Below are positions 1 through 10,375 of a stretch of 64,000 nt of DNA, in pieces. Position 1 is the stretch's first letter; the number at the start of each line of letters is the position of its first letter. Origin of the DNA: Juglans regia (lineage: Eukaryota > Streptophyta > Magnoliopsida > Fagales > Juglandaceae); contig NC_049905.1 in NCBI RefSeq assembly GCF_001411555.2, positions 14,632,586 through 14,696,585 on the forward strand, in the 5' to 3' direction. The notes below the pieces were generated by a model. That model was not told the origin of the DNA, made no database searches, and saw only the letters and a list, made by a program, of their open reading frames with translations. Both the position numbers and the translations under genes were made by a program.

Positions 1-449
1 TTCCTATCAAAAAATAAATTATCACATAAACACAATATAATCACAATAATCACAAATCACAATATATTCACAATATAATCACAATATATTCACAAAATTC
101 ACAATATGTCTACAAAATTCACAATATATTCACAAAAAATCATAATATATTCACAAAATTTACAAAATAATCACAATAGATTCCAAGAAATTTCAATATA
201 ATCACAAAAATCACAATATCTAGTATATATCAACACACAATCAAGTTTAGAAATATATCAAGCTAAAATCACAAATTCCCTTCACAAATCACAACCTTCA
301 ACAAGCTCCATCAAATATTCCTTCAAAATAAACACAGTACTAGTTAGTTAAAAAAAAAATAACAATATTCCTTACGAAAGAACAAATCTAAATAAACACA
401 GTAATAAAAATTACAATAAAAAATAAACAAATCCTTACCTCTCTTCAAC
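1..449. repeat. AT-rich short-period repeat (CACAATAT-type)
   Basis: The stretch is A/T/C-rich and, from about 30 to 230, repeats degenerate units such as CACAATATATT and CACAAAATT. No coding potential is seen on either strand. It is the sequence into which the LINE at 463 inserted. Confidence 0.6.
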
Positions 450-462
450 ACACAATCACTCT
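450..462. repeat. Left target-site duplication of LINE 1
   Basis: ACACAATCACTCT occurs here and again, perfectly, at 8295-8307 directly after the LINE poly-A tail. A 13-bp direct repeat flanking a poly-A-ended element is the hallmark of target-primed reverse transcription. The length and exactness make chance unlikely, although the right copy lies in a CACTCT-rich simple repeat. Confidence 0.85.
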
Positions 463-557
463 ATATCCTCTCGAGGGCCTCCCTGAGTAGTGGTTCCCTA
501 CCTGCTTCCTGCAAGGCTGAATCTCGGGCTCCCCTTTCATCTTAGTGTGTGAATGCT

Positions 558-1998
558 ATGGAGGTTAATCTAGAGAAGATGTGTGAACAACTGTCCTTGA
601 TTGAGCAGGAAGCGGATGTTATAGTGGTGGACAAAGCGTCTCTTGATGGTGCTCTAGGAAGAAGGGAGAAGTGTTTGTTGTTTAAACTGTTCATTGTTAA
701 ACACTTTACCAAGGAGGTGTTTAAGAGTACTATGAAGCGTCTATGGCATCCTGGTAAGCCTATTTCCATTTGGGATGTCAGTGCTAATTTGTTCATTGCT
801 GAGTTTGATGATCCATGGGATAAAGAACGTGTTATCAGAGAGGGCCCTTGGGCATTCGATAAACACTTGGTTCTCACAAGTGAGGTTGAAGGGCTACAAC
901 AGGTACATCAAGTGTTGTTTCCTGAAGCACTCTTATGGGTTCGAATTCATGATCTTCCCATTATAGCTAGGAACTGGAGGATGGGAAACACAGTAGGGAA
1001 GGAAGTTGGTAGGGTGGTGGAGGTTGATTTGGAAAAGGATGCACTAGCCTAGGGGGAGCACCTGTGCATCAAAGTTAAGTTGGATGTTACTAAACCATTG
1101 CTACGTGGTAAGAAGGTTTGTATGGGATCATCTAATCCCTTATGGGTTTGATTCTCTTATGAATGTCTCCTAAATTTTTTCTACATCTATATCACCCTTG
1201 GCCATAGTCATAAGGAATGTAATCAATGGCAGGCATTAATGGAAAAGTTCTCTGTTTATGATTTTCCATATGGTCCCTGGCTACGTGCAAGAAATTTTGG
1301 TGATTATGGAGGTCCTGTACGTAGTCAGTAGATTAACCAGGGAGGCAGCGGACCTCTGATGGGTCAGGTTACAGGTTTTGCTGCCGGCAACTCTCTAGGT
1401 AATCGGAAAGAAGCAGTTATTGAGGATAATGTTGGAGAGGAGGCTATTGGGGTGCATATATCAAATTGTGATAATGATCGTCCGAATCCGTTACAGGCGG
1501 TATGTAATGGAGAGATAATTATAGGCCAAAGGTTATCTAGCCAGTTCTCAAGTGATAAGGTGGAAATTGTAACTGATGCGGATGGTACAGGGCATAGTGT
1601 GGTAACTGTTCAATAGCGGGATAAGGTGGAAATTGTAACTGCTGTGGATGGTATGAGGCACATCATTGAAACTGATCAACAGAGGGGTAATTGTGTCAAT
1701 TTGATACGGGAGGCTATTGTTCTTCTGGCGGGAAGGATGTTTTGAATGTAGAAGAAGAGAACATATCTACCTCTAGTACTATTCGTAAATGGAGGAGGAC
1801 TCAAGGTCCTAGGTGCACCATTCCTTATCTATAAGTGATCATGGGAGGCCCAATAGACATCATGGTATTGTTGATGCTTTGGAAGTAGCTAGAGCTCCTA
1901 AAAGAATTAAAAGCAAAGCTAAACTCCATGATGGGAATGAGGAACCCATTCCACAGGTTTCCGTGGTGGCTGGTGCACAGCCCCACCAAGCTCAATAA
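558..1998 (+). pseudogene. LINE ORF1 (DUF4283 nucleic-acid-binding protein), broken
   Basis: ORF1 protein of the LINE, expected to coat the element RNA. The first ATG is at 558 (MEVNLEKMCEQ); the frame also opens three codons earlier at a GTG, which I did not use. Codons up to 1052 carry the DUF4283 signature: the run around WHPGKPISIWDV, then FDDPWDKERVIREGPWAFD and LLWVRIHDLP. A TAG follows at 1050-1052. Beyond it the reading continues in pieces: a zinc-knuckle region is only faintly recognisable at about 1100-1270 (HSHKEC-like), and a low-complexity tail lies at 1359-1998 with further stops. In intact relatives ORF1 is about 400-500 residues, which the 1.4 kb here would fit. It is a decayed gene, transcribed if at all as part of the LINE. 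Confidence 0.8.
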
Positions 1999-2394
1999 AG
2001 ATCCTAAGTTGGAATAAACGAGGGCTTAGGAACCCTCATGGTATTAGTACTCTTTCTAATCTAATCAGAAGAGAAGATCCTTATGTTTTGTTCTTGCAAG
2101 AGACAAAACTTAATGTTGCACAAATGGAATTTTGTAGAGTTAGATTAAATTTAATTGTTGCTTAACAGTTGATATTGTGGGTAGAGGTGGGGGCCTTGCA
2201 TTATTATGGAAGAGGGAAGTGCCATTGTCCATTTTGACTTACTTAGCCTCACATTTTGATGCTATGGTAAGTGAAGATTCAAGCAATTGGTACTTGACAT
2301 GTATCTATGGCCAACCTGATACTACAAGACAAATGGATACTTGGAATTTGTTAAGAAGTTTGAAGTGGAATCCTGGGGAGGCTTGGCTAGTGTA
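1999..2394 (+). pseudogene. LINE ORF2, N-terminal half of AP-like endonuclease
   Basis: Start of LINE ORF2. Across shifted frames one reads the conserved LSWN-RGLRNP opening, LFLQETK with the catalytic Glu, then GRGGGLALLWK and WYLTCIYGQP, all typical of the exonuclease-endonuclease-phosphatase fold that nicks the target. At least one frameshift lies near 2150 and a stop near 2165. The domain stops at GEAWLV, where the solo LTR begins. The expected DFNEI(L/V) block that follows in relatives is missing from both sides of the insertion, so a few dozen bases were lost or scrambled. Confidence 0.8.
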
Positions 2395-2742
2395 TGTAGC
2401 GCCCCGACTCCCACGTATAGGGATGCGAGAATCGTGACGTCAGGATGATGACAACATGGGTACGCATCCCAATGAAATGTGCCCAAGTGTGTGCAACATG
2501 CAAAAGTGCAGAACAAAAGTCGCAGTGGATAATATAATAAGTAAACTAAGTACCATAAATTTAAATACAAGTATCCAAAATAAATCACCTTTAAAAAAAG
2601 TTATACAGTCATCCCAAATATATCACAAATGGCAAATACATAAATAGATAATAAAGCAAATCTTGATACACGAGAGCAACTCCAAGTCGATCCTCCAACG
2701 GAATCAAAGCCTATGGTTCGTCATTCTCATCTGCATCAAAAT

Positions 2743-3690
2743 CTGCGATACCATAAAATGGTACCACAGGTAAGTAAAAGTCCAAACAACCCTCGAGATA
2801 AAAACGCAATAAAGCAACCAACTAACAGATTCCAAAACTTCCCTTTCCCCGAAAATGATTATTTTCCAACACACGCTAAAAAATCCCATTTTAGCCAAAA
2901 CAAAAAATCCAACATTTCCCAAAAAAATGATTTACACAAAACCAAACCATTTATCAGACACTGTAGGTGGGAATCACAGGCGGGACTATACCACCATCCC
3001 TACCTCATGCACCGTAGGCGGGAAACAACCACCATCCCTACTTACCACCATCCCTACTGCGTGCACCGTAGGCGGGAATCACAAGCGGGACTCTACCACC
3101 ATCCCTGCTTACGACCATCCCTACAGTTCCTTTCCATACAATGAATACATATCAGAGCACTGTAAGAGGGAATCACAGGCGAGACTATACCACCAACCCT
3201 GCTTACCACCATCCCTACCGCATGCACCATAGGTGGGAATCACAGGCGGGACACAACCACCATCCCTGCTTACCACCATCCCTACCGAGTGCACTGTAGG
3301 CGAGACTCTACCACCATTCCTGCTTACCACCATCCCTACAGTCTCTTTTCCTTTTTCTCAATCCAAACATTTCAAGCATACTCAAATCATTTCTCACATG
3401 AAAACCCCGTTTTCAAATAAACACATGAACATGCATGCAATCATACGAAAACCCAGTTTTCAGTTACAAACATGAACATGCGTGCAAATGCAATGAACAC
3501 GACCGGGCAACAATATCCAACAACCAACAAATGTCAACACAATCCAATCACACAAACAACTTCATTTTTCAATCCATCCAACCCCCGTACTCCTCGGACT
3601 CAGCCCGGCAAAACCAACCAATCACAGTAAATAAATGAGTTAGCGCAAAAATATATTTAAATCTCAAAAGTTATTTAGGAAAATACTTAC
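2743..3690 (-). other. Intron-like segment in LTR A
   Basis: Minus strand: donor GTAAGT at 3690-3685 and acceptor ...ATCGCAG ending at 2743. An 8-bp inverted repeat (2747-2754 with 2758-2765, one G-U pair on the minus RNA) lies immediately before the acceptor. Length 948 nt. Splicing is predicted, not shown. Confidence 0.35.
2960..3340. repeat. GGCGGGAATCACAGG / ACCACCATCCC repeat field
   Basis: Several degenerate copies of a unit of roughly 50-60 bp, with GTAGGCGGGAATCACAGG followed by TACCACCATCCCTAC, lie in the middle of LTR A. The same unit appears in partial LTR A2 at about 40795-41075, so it belongs to the LTR family. Confidence 0.75.
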
Positions 3691-4688
3691 AGCGCTATAT
3701 AATAATTTTCGAACGATCACTGATCTGCAAGAAGCGGCAACGCAGCAACAAAATAGTGCCAAATGCACTGTGGCCGTGGGTCTCAAAGACCCACTTTTGA
3801 ACGGGTGCAAACGAAGACCCGAGATTGATAAGGTAGGGCTTAGGGATATCGGTGAAGCTAGTGGTGGTGGTGGTTGGCCGTGGGTGGTGGCGTAGAGGGT
3901 GGTTGAAGACCAAAAATACCCAAATCGGAAATGGGGTTGGATGTGCTTCATCGGTGACAGATCGGAGCTGGGGTTGGGTCCATTGGGTTGCTAAGAGGTC
4001 GATGATGATGTGGTGAAGAAATGGTGGCCAGAGGTGGTGCGATGGTGGCACACGAACACAAGAGGTGCTGCGGCTTTGCGTCGTGTGTGGGGACAAACGA
4101 CGGTGCGAAAGAGGCTGATATTGAAGGGTGGTGGTTGCCGGCCGGTGGGGATGGGAATGGGAAGGGCGGTGAGGTACACGGTGGCTGGGTGGAGAAGAAG
4201 AAAATGCACAGGGAGAGGGAGAGAGGGACATCGCGGGAAGAGAAGCAGGGGAGAAATAAGGAGAAAAAGAAAGAAGGAAAATAAAAACAAGAGAAAAAGA
4301 AAAAGGGAAAAAGAAAAAGTGAGGGAAAGAAATGAGGTACAATCCTCACATCTTGGGTCACAAAATGATCCAATGAAAATTATTTCAAAACAATAAATTT
4401 AAATAAAATAATTTAAGCACAAAAACTAAGTAAAATAAAATAATTCAAACATAGTGATTCAAATGAAAATAAATAATTAAATCCAACAATAAGTTAATTT
4501 AATATGAAAATAAATTTAAATGCATAACAATAATTAATTTTGAGAAAGCACTTCCAAATAATTTTCACAAAATTAAAATCATAAAAATAACCAACTAAAA
4601 ATCTAACAATTTTAAAACAAGAGAATAAATTTTTGAATTAATAAAAATAATCCTTCAATAAAAATACACTAAAATACGGGGTGTTACA

Positions 4689-5080
4689 GTACAGGAGAAA
4701 TAGGGGGGATGAGATTGACCACAATAGCAAATGCTTGACTTTCAACTAATGTTTCTGGACTGTGAGTTAAGGGACCTTGGATTCTAAGGTCCAAAATATA
4801 CTTAGTGCAATGGAAGACAAGATGTGGCTCAAGTCTTTGAGAAGCTGGATAGGTTCCTTGGTAACAATTCTTGGTGTAATCTGTTTAATAGAGCCTCACT
4901 CACCCATGGTTCTATCTCTTATTCTGATCATCTCTCTTTATGGATTGAGTTAGAAGGTCCACAGTCAAGAGGGGGAGGTTCTAAACCTTTCAGATTTGAG
5001 GCAATGTGGCTTGAAAAAGTTGAATGTTCAAGAATAGTTCAACATGAGTGGCTCACTATTGCCTCTTCAAGTGGCATGTA
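4689..5080 (+). pseudogene. LINE ORF2, C-terminal half of endonuclease
   Basis: Resumes the endonuclease after the solo LTR. Frameshifted text reads a degraded ...FLDCELRDLGF..KYTWCNGRQD region, then from 4824 the open stretch VFEKLDRFLGNNSWCNLF and the diagnostic SYSDHLSLWIEL, with the catalytic Ser-Asp-His. A stop follows at 5079-5081. Its order and phase relative to 1999-2394 show the two were one domain before the LTR inserted. Confidence 0.8.
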
Positions 5081-5099
5081 GGTGTTATGGATTGCATCT

Positions 5100-6324
5100 C
5101 TGGCTGTGGCAATAAGTTACAAAGGTGGAATAAGTCCAAATTTGGCAAGGTCCAAGTCATGCTAAAAGAGGCAAGGCTCAAACTCTCTCTAGTACAAAAT
5201 AATGACCCAACAACTTTAAATACTAGGGAGATTGTTAGAGCTACAGATGAGGCTCAGAAATGGATGGATAGATAGGAGAATATGTGGAAACAAAGATCAA
5301 GAGCTTTAGGGTTAGCTAAGGGGACCAAAATACAAAATTTTTCCATGCTAAAGCATCTTAAAGAAAGAAGAAGAATTACTTATCAAAACTAATGGATGCA
5401 GGGGGTTGCTGGCAGGAAGGAGAGGATTGTGACATATTAATTGTTAACCACTTCACTTTTTTGTTTACTTCTGCAGGTTCTCGAGACCAGGAGGTTATTC
5501 TTGACAAAATGTTGAGGAAGGTCTCACCTGAGATGAATGTTGACCTTATTAAACCATACACAGCTGTGGAAGTTCTCCACGCTTTGAAAGAGATGCATCC
5601 TAATAAAGCACCTGGGCCTGATGGCATGTCACCTCTCTTCTTTCAGAAATTATGGCCTAACATAGGTACTTCCATCACTTTTGTTGTTTTACATGCTTTG
5701 AATCATTGTGAAATGCCTCAAGATATTAATCATACTTTCATTACCCTGGTTCTTAAGAAGAAGTGTCCCCAAACAGTTAATGACCTTAGACCTCTTAGTT
5801 TATGTAATGTCATATATAAGCTAATTTCTAAGGTTATTGCTAAAAAAATTAAGCAAGTATTACCAGTGGTGATCTCAGATTCTCAGTCTTCTATCTTAAC
5901 TAGAAGACTTATCACAGATAATGTCCTCGTGGCCTATGAAGTTTTACATTATTTACAAAGGAAGAATAAAGGAAAGAAAGGTTTTATCTCCATTAATGGC
6001 TCTCCTATTGGTTTTATTGTTCCTTCAAGAGGTTTGAGGCAAGGAGACCCTATTTCTCCTTACCTCTTTCTCCTGTGTACTGAAGGGTTGATTAGTCTAT
6101 TGAGAGAGGCTGGAATAACTAAGTCTGTTCCTGGCATACAGATTTGTCGTGGGGCCTCTAAGCTAAATCATCTACTTTTTGCATATGATAGCTTGATTTT
6201 TTGTGCTGCAAATGTGGATACAAATGTAAGATTGCAAGCTTTGTTAAAGCAGTATGAAGTTGCTTCAGGCCAACAGCTAAATAGAGAGAAAACTGCAATG
6301 GTTTTCAGTGCCAATGTGAAATAG
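5100..6324 (+). pseudogene. LINE reverse transcriptase, catalytically dead
   Basis: The linker (5100-5390) has several stops; RT proper is open from 5392 to 6324. Recognisable blocks are HPNKAPGPDGM, LRPLSLCNVIYKLISKV, SQSSILTRRLITDN, NGSPIGF, GLRQGDPISPYLF and LLFAYDSLIF. Two defects abolish catalysis. The first is an in-frame deletion near 5990 that joins KKGFIS directly to INGSPIGF and removes the motif-A aspartate region (about 45 residues in relatives). The second is in the FADD box at 6178-6189, which reads FAYD, so the first of the two aspartates is Tyr. The function in an intact LINE is target-primed cDNA synthesis. Confidence 0.9.
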
Positions 6325-6342
6325 AATAACAGGCAGGCTATT

Positions 6343-7604
6343 ATGAACTTGTGGAGCTCATCTCATGTGAAGCAATATGATAAGTATCTTGGCCTACCCC
6401 TAGTGGTAGGTAGGTCAAAATCAAGGGCATTTGATGGACTCAAGCATAGAGTTTGGCTCAAATTGCAAGGATGGAAAGGGATTATGTTTTCCCAAGGGGG
6501 AAAGGAAGTCCTAAAAGTAGTAGCTTTGGCAATCCCATCTTATGCTTTGAGTTGTTTTAGACTTCCAACAAAGATTTGTTATGAAATAGAGAGTATGATG
6601 GCAAGATATTGGTGGGGTCGAAAGAATGAAGAGAGAAAGGTTCATTGGCTAAGCTGGAGGAAAATGTGCAAATCAAAATTTGTGGGAGGAATGGGGTTCA
6701 AGGAACTAGAGACTTTCAATATGGCTATGTTGGCAAAACAAGCTTGGAGGTTATTGCAGAATAAGAAGAGCTTATTCCACAAGTTGTATGCTACTAGATA
6801 TTTCTCTAATGGTGACCTATTGGCAGCTTCTCTTGGAGGTAATCCCTCCTATGCTTGGAGAGGAATATGGGAGGCAAAGAACCTGCTTGTGAAAGGGGGT
6901 AGGTGGAATGTGGGAAATGGAAGTTCTATCCATATTTTAAATGATGCCTGGATTCCTAGAATTCGAAACCTGAGACAGGAACTGGGTTCTGAGCAAAGTG
7001 TTGAGCAACTTTGTCAATTGGAGGACCAAGCTTCCTCACTAATTGATCCAAGTACTAAATGGTGGGATCTTACAAAGGTCAGAGCACTATTCAATCCAAA
7101 AATTGTTGTTGTTGTTATCAGATTGGACCCTAGTCATACTGGAGCTATAGATCAGTGGATGTGGGAACATACAAAGTCTGGTACTTTCTCTGTTAAAAGC
7201 GCTTACAGATTCTTTAAGAATTGCTTGGAACCTGAATGTGGGGGGAGTCCCCTAATGGTGCTTTGATGAAGAAGTTTTGGACTGCTCTCTTGAAGTTAAA
7301 AATCCCTCATAAGATTAAGATTTTTGCTTGGAGAGCGTGTAAAGACAATTTACTAACTAAGGCCAATCTGATTAAGAGAAAACTGGATATTAAGGGGCAA
7401 TGTTGTTTTTGTCAACATCAAATGGAGGATTTGTGCCATGTTTTGATATTATGCCCTTCCATCCATGAATTCCTAACTCGCAGGTTTTCAGTCATTCAAA
7501 ATGGAGCTCATTTAAGTTCTTTTATCACTACTGCAATGGACCTTCTTTTCAAAGGTTCAACTGAGGAGTTATCTGACTTCTTCTTGATGGTTTGGGCCTT
7601 TTAG
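6343..7604 (+). pseudogene. LINE ORF2 connection and zf-RVT region
   Basis: Two overlapping open stretches (6343-7266 and 7236-7604, one frameshift between them) follow the RT. The first contains YLGLPLVVGRSKS, the W..LSWRKMC block and GGMGFKELETFNMAMLAKQAWRL, all conserved in plant LINE ORF2. The second is the zinc-binding zf-RVT domain: FWTALLKLKIPHKIKIFAWRA, then CCFCQ, EDLCHVLILCP. Zinc ligands are visible as C-x2-C and H/C pairs. A stop at 7602-7604 separates it from RNase H. Confidence 0.88.
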
Positions 7605-7619
7605 TTTATAAGGAACAAG

Positions 7620-8243
7620 ATGGTTCATGAACAGATTGCCTTACCACCACAACAAGTTATTGGATTTGGTTTTGTAAAGAAATTGAAGAATGTATCAGTT
7701 AGGCATCATTTGGGCTCTCCTAATCCTAAAAATCTATTGTACAGATGGTCACCCCCTCCACAAGACTCTCTTAAGCTAAATATTGATGGTGCTCTCTTTC
7801 TTGACTTGAATAAAGCTGGAATGGGTGATGTTTTGAGGAATCATGTGGGAGAGGTGCTTATGGCAATTAGTAGAGTTGAGTCTGTTTATCTAGAACCAGA
7901 ACAAGTAGAAGCTGTAGCTTTATTGAAGGGACTACAATTGTGCATGAATATGGGAATTTCAAATCTGATTATTGAAAGTGATTGCTTGTTTCTGGTGGAA
8001 GAGGTTAATAGTTCAGCTGAGTCGAGTGCTGCTATCAGATCTGTGGTAGCCGATGTCAAAAGCTTGATGCAAACTTTCCTCCAATCCAGTATTCAGTAAA
8101 GTAATAGATTAACAAATGAGGCTGTTCATCGACTTGCAAGACATGCATGGTCCATTGAAGATATGATCATTTGGTGGAATAGTGTTCCTCTTATCATTGA
8201 GAATGTAATTTTCATTGATAAACACTATTGTAACCTGTCTTAA
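7620..8243 (+). pseudogene. LINE RNase H domain (RVT_3)
   Basis: Ribonuclease H module at the end of ORF2, which in relatives helps remove the RNA strand. Visible are LKLNIDGAL (first Asp), the GMGDVLRNHVGEVL strand, EAVALLKGLQLCMNMGI (Glu) and LIIESDCLFLV (Asp). A TAA at 8097-8099 interrupts it. After it the conserved NRLTNEAVHRLARHA tail can be read up to about 8150, followed by a 3' end that runs into poly-A at 8281. Neighbours and frame confirm it as part of LINE 1. Confidence 0.88.
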
Positions 8244-8294
8244 GGTGTTATACCTTATGAAATGAAGTGATTTTCTATCCAAAAAAAAAAAAAA

Positions 8295-8307
8295 ACACAA
8301 TCACTCT
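8295..8307. repeat. Right target-site duplication of LINE 1
   Basis: Perfect copy of the 13-mer at 450-462, immediately after 14-15 A residues. Confidence 0.85.
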
Positions 8308-8430
8308 CACTCTCACTCTTACTCCCACTCTCGTTCTCTCTCACTCTAACTCCCTCTCACTCTCATTCTCTCGCACTATTTTTCTGTCTCACTACACATT
8401 CTGCTCTCTCTTTCTCTCTCTCGGGATAAG
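8308..8430. repeat. CTCACT / CTCT-rich microsatellite
   Basis: A degenerate pyrimidine-rich simple repeat (TCACTC, CTCTCT units). It continues the pre-insertion target sequence, which at 450-462 already shows the motif. Confidence 0.8.
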
Positions 8431-8557
8431 AACAAATAGGATTCCCATGTGTTTAAACACACCCTATATTTGTGTGGGGCGTGTTATAATTTTTTTCAAA
8501 TATTTTGACTTATTGCAGCAACTTTTGATGTTCTAACATAGATGAAAGTAGGTTTCC

Positions 8558-8930
8558 TAGAATTAACGCGAGAAAGATCCTGCCAATTTTAGCACAAACA
8601 TTCAAACTTAACTAGTCTACGATCGAATGTAATTCATAAACGTTCGAACGTGTAAGTGTTGACATGCGAACTTGTTCGAAATTAGGTTCCCATATAAATA
8701 CCATAGAATTAACGTGGGAAATGTGCTGCCAATTTTTTTAAAAAAGTTCAAACCTAACTAGTCTATGTTCGAACGTTCAGATGTGGACATAAAATTAACG
8801 CGGGAAAGGTCCCGCCATTTTTCCAAAAGCGTTCGAACGTTTATTTAAATGTTCCCGCATACACTGTATCACATTTGAACGTACATTTGTTTGTTCGAAT
8901 GTGGACCACATATATATGTTTTTTTTGAAA
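8558..8930. repeat. GTTCGAAC-rich degenerate tandem repeat
   Basis: Three degenerate units begin at about 8558, 8704 and 8790 with TAGAATTAACGCGGGAAA-like sequence and a GGTCCCGCC block. Between them lie palindromic GTTCGAAC/CGTTCGAACG motifs (for example near 8640, 8768 and 8838). It resembles a subterminal region of a DNA transposon, but no terminal repeats were found. A related field lies at 34088-34430. Confidence 0.6.
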
Positions 8931-9151
8931 TAATGGTTTATAAAATATTATAGTTACACAGTATATTTAACATAATTATATAACATAGTAATGTATATGG
9001 TATAGTATATAATGTAATATATAGTATATATAGTTAGTATGGTAATCTGTATTGTTAGTATAGTGATCTATATAGATTAGTAATCTATGAATATATAGTT
9101 ACTACATTAATCTATACTTTTAGTATAGTATATATAGTATATATAGTTAAG
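8931..9151. repeat. TA-rich low-complexity region
   Basis: Runs of TATAGTATATATAGTTAGTA-like sequence with no coding potential. It lies directly upstream of the retroposon and the pararetrovirus piece. TA-rich spacers are common in endogenous pararetrovirus loci, so it may belong to that insertion (inference). Confidence 0.5.
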
Positions 9152-9166
9152 GAGTTAATTTCTTTT
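9152..9166. repeat. Left TSD of the 9167-10318 retroposon
   Basis: GAGTTAATTTCTTTT, repeated perfectly at 10319-10333 after a poly-A run. Confidence 0.9.
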
Positions 9167-10318
9167 AAAAAACCCTCTCCTTTACGGGAAACCCTCTCCT
9201 TTCTCTCTAAAGCTCCGTAAACACCAGATCTGTTGAAAGGGGGTGGGAGCTTCGGCTCCTCGCCCCCCCTGCCCTCTTCCTTTTCTCTGTCCATTTAATT
9301 TCTGTGCAGTGTTTTTTGTTTTGTTTTGTATTTTTTTAGGCCGAATAAGGGAGGATCGCCGTTCGAGTCTTTCAAACTATCACATCTCTACACGCGCCCC
9401 ACCGGTAAGACGCCCAGCTGCCGATCTTCAAGACCTCTAAATCCAGCGTCCATCAGAGTGGCGCATAGCCCGCACCCGCGGGACGGAGTTCCAGACAGTG
9501 TTGGCGCGTGGCCTTCACGCGCCACCGAGGAGCCCTCTCCTGACACCACGCTCGGTTGCTGTGGAACCTCTAACTCCGGGTCTTCCAAGTCTAACTATCG
9601 GCTTTCCTCCCAGCGTGAACAGTAAACAATACAAACCATTGTGTACTGTTCATCCGTTTTGTATTTTTTGTTTTGTTTTTTTTTGTTTCATTTTTCTTTG
9701 TTGTTGTCCGTTTCAGTGTTTTGTAGTTGTTTTGTTTTTGGTATTGGTGTTGCTTTTGTTGACCCGAGTGAGGTTTGGGCCTTTAGATCGGACGTAATCC
9801 GGGGCAAGGCTTTCTAGAGTGGTGGGCGATGTTATGGCCAGTAGTTATACGGTCGGGCTGTTGTGATCCGTATGTATGCTTGGTGCTCGTTCCACCAGGG
9901 ATTGAGATGACGATGCTTGCAGTGGGCGTGACGTATGGGGTCTCACCAGATCTTATGGTCTTGTAGTTGTTAATGTGGTTATTTGTAGTTGTTTATTCGT
10001 TTAGTTTTTAATAAAATAGGAATAGGCTATAAGATTTGATGTCCATAGCAATGTCCCGTACTCTTCTTCCCTAGGAGGATAAAGAGGGCCATTAAGTTCT
10101 GTTTTTACAGAGCGCTTTCTCTATTATGAGAGGGTTTGATTAGAAGTTAAGACAATATCCGCCACAAATGTATTTGTGTGTGGGGAAGCCCCAGAGCTGT
10201 TGCATTAGTTGGCTTATAGACTGGATTTTCAATGTATTGGAACTTCTTGTATTGATAAGTCACATTTGTAACTTCGGTATATTAAGGAAATGAGTATATT
10301 TCATTCAAAAAAAAAAAA
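9167..10318 (+). mobile_element. Non-coding poly-A retroposon (LINE-derived or SINE-like)
   Basis: A 1152-bp insertion bounded by a perfect 15-bp TSD and ending in 12 A residues (10307-10318). It opens with duplicated ACCCTCTCC blocks, has a GC-rich 5' third (9240-9620, open for about 99 codons in two frames but with no recognisable protein), a T/G-rich middle and a structured 3' part. The 3' 300 bp, from the TTACAGAG...TATGAGAG hairpin region through TTTGTGTGTGGGG to the tail, resembles the minus-strand retroposon at 36280-36675, so both belong to one family mobilised by a LINE. No RT is present. It is either a LINE that kept only its UTRs or an independent non-autonomous family. Confidence 0.8.
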
Positions 10319-10333
10319 GAGTTAATTTCTTTT
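10319..10333. repeat. Right TSD of the retroposon
   Basis: Perfect 15-bp copy of 9152-9166. Confidence 0.9.
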
Positions 10334-10363
10334 GATATAGGGGAAATAAAAATTTAAATTCTT

Positions 10364-10375
10364 TGGTATCAGAGC
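10364..10375 (+). other. Initiator-Met tRNA primer-binding site of the pararetrovirus piece
   Basis: TGGTATCAGAGC, complementary to the 3' end of plant initiator tRNA-Met, the minus-strand primer of Caulimoviridae. It is followed by ACCTGATACCA, so the site forms an inverted repeat TGGTATCAG-AGCAC-CTGATACCA. It lies about 320 bp before the movement-protein-like open stretch, as expected at the start of such a genome. Confidence 0.7.

Larger units (their letters stand above)
2395..4688 (-). mobile_element. Family-A solo LTR (Ty3/gypsy-like)
   Basis: The segment starts TGTAGCGCCCC and ends GGGGTGTTACA, the inverted TG...CA ends of a plant gypsy LTR, and contains no element genes. Orientation (minus) is set by similarity to element B, whose + strand matches 4688 back to about 3550. 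A GC-rich block lies at 3760-4260, and a repeat field with GGCGGG and ACCACCATCCC units at 2960-3340. Minus-strand splice-like signals are GTAAGT at 3685-3690 and an acceptor at 2743-2744. The flanking 5-mers (GTGTA and GTACA) match only partly, so the TSD is not convincing. Calling it a solo LTR rather than another non-coding repeat is inference. Confidence 0.7.
463..8294 (+). mobile_element. L1-type LINE, near full length, split by a solo LTR
   Basis: This is a non-LTR retrotransposon of the plant L1 type. In order it shows a short 5' leader (463-557), ORF1 with DUF4283 (from 558), an AP-type endonuclease (about 1999-2394 and 4689-5080), a reverse transcriptase (5392-6324), a connection and zinc-binding zf-RVT region (6343-7604), an RNase H domain (about 7740-8243), and a poly-A tail at 8281-8295. 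A family-A solo LTR (2395-4688) sits in the endonuclease. Without it the element is about 5.5 kb, close to full length for the family. Stops, frameshifts and a deletion in RT make it inactive. TSDs at 450-462 and 8295-8307 define the ends. Confidence 0.9.

Noticed and set aside
2390..4693. 5-bp TSD for LTR A
   Set aside because: GTGTA and GTACA share only three of five bases; not claimed.
9240..9625. Two overlapping 99-codon frames in the GC-rich part of the retroposon
   Set aside because: No recognisable domain; GC-rich sequence has few stops by chance. The only further copy is truncated before this region, so conservation cannot be judged.
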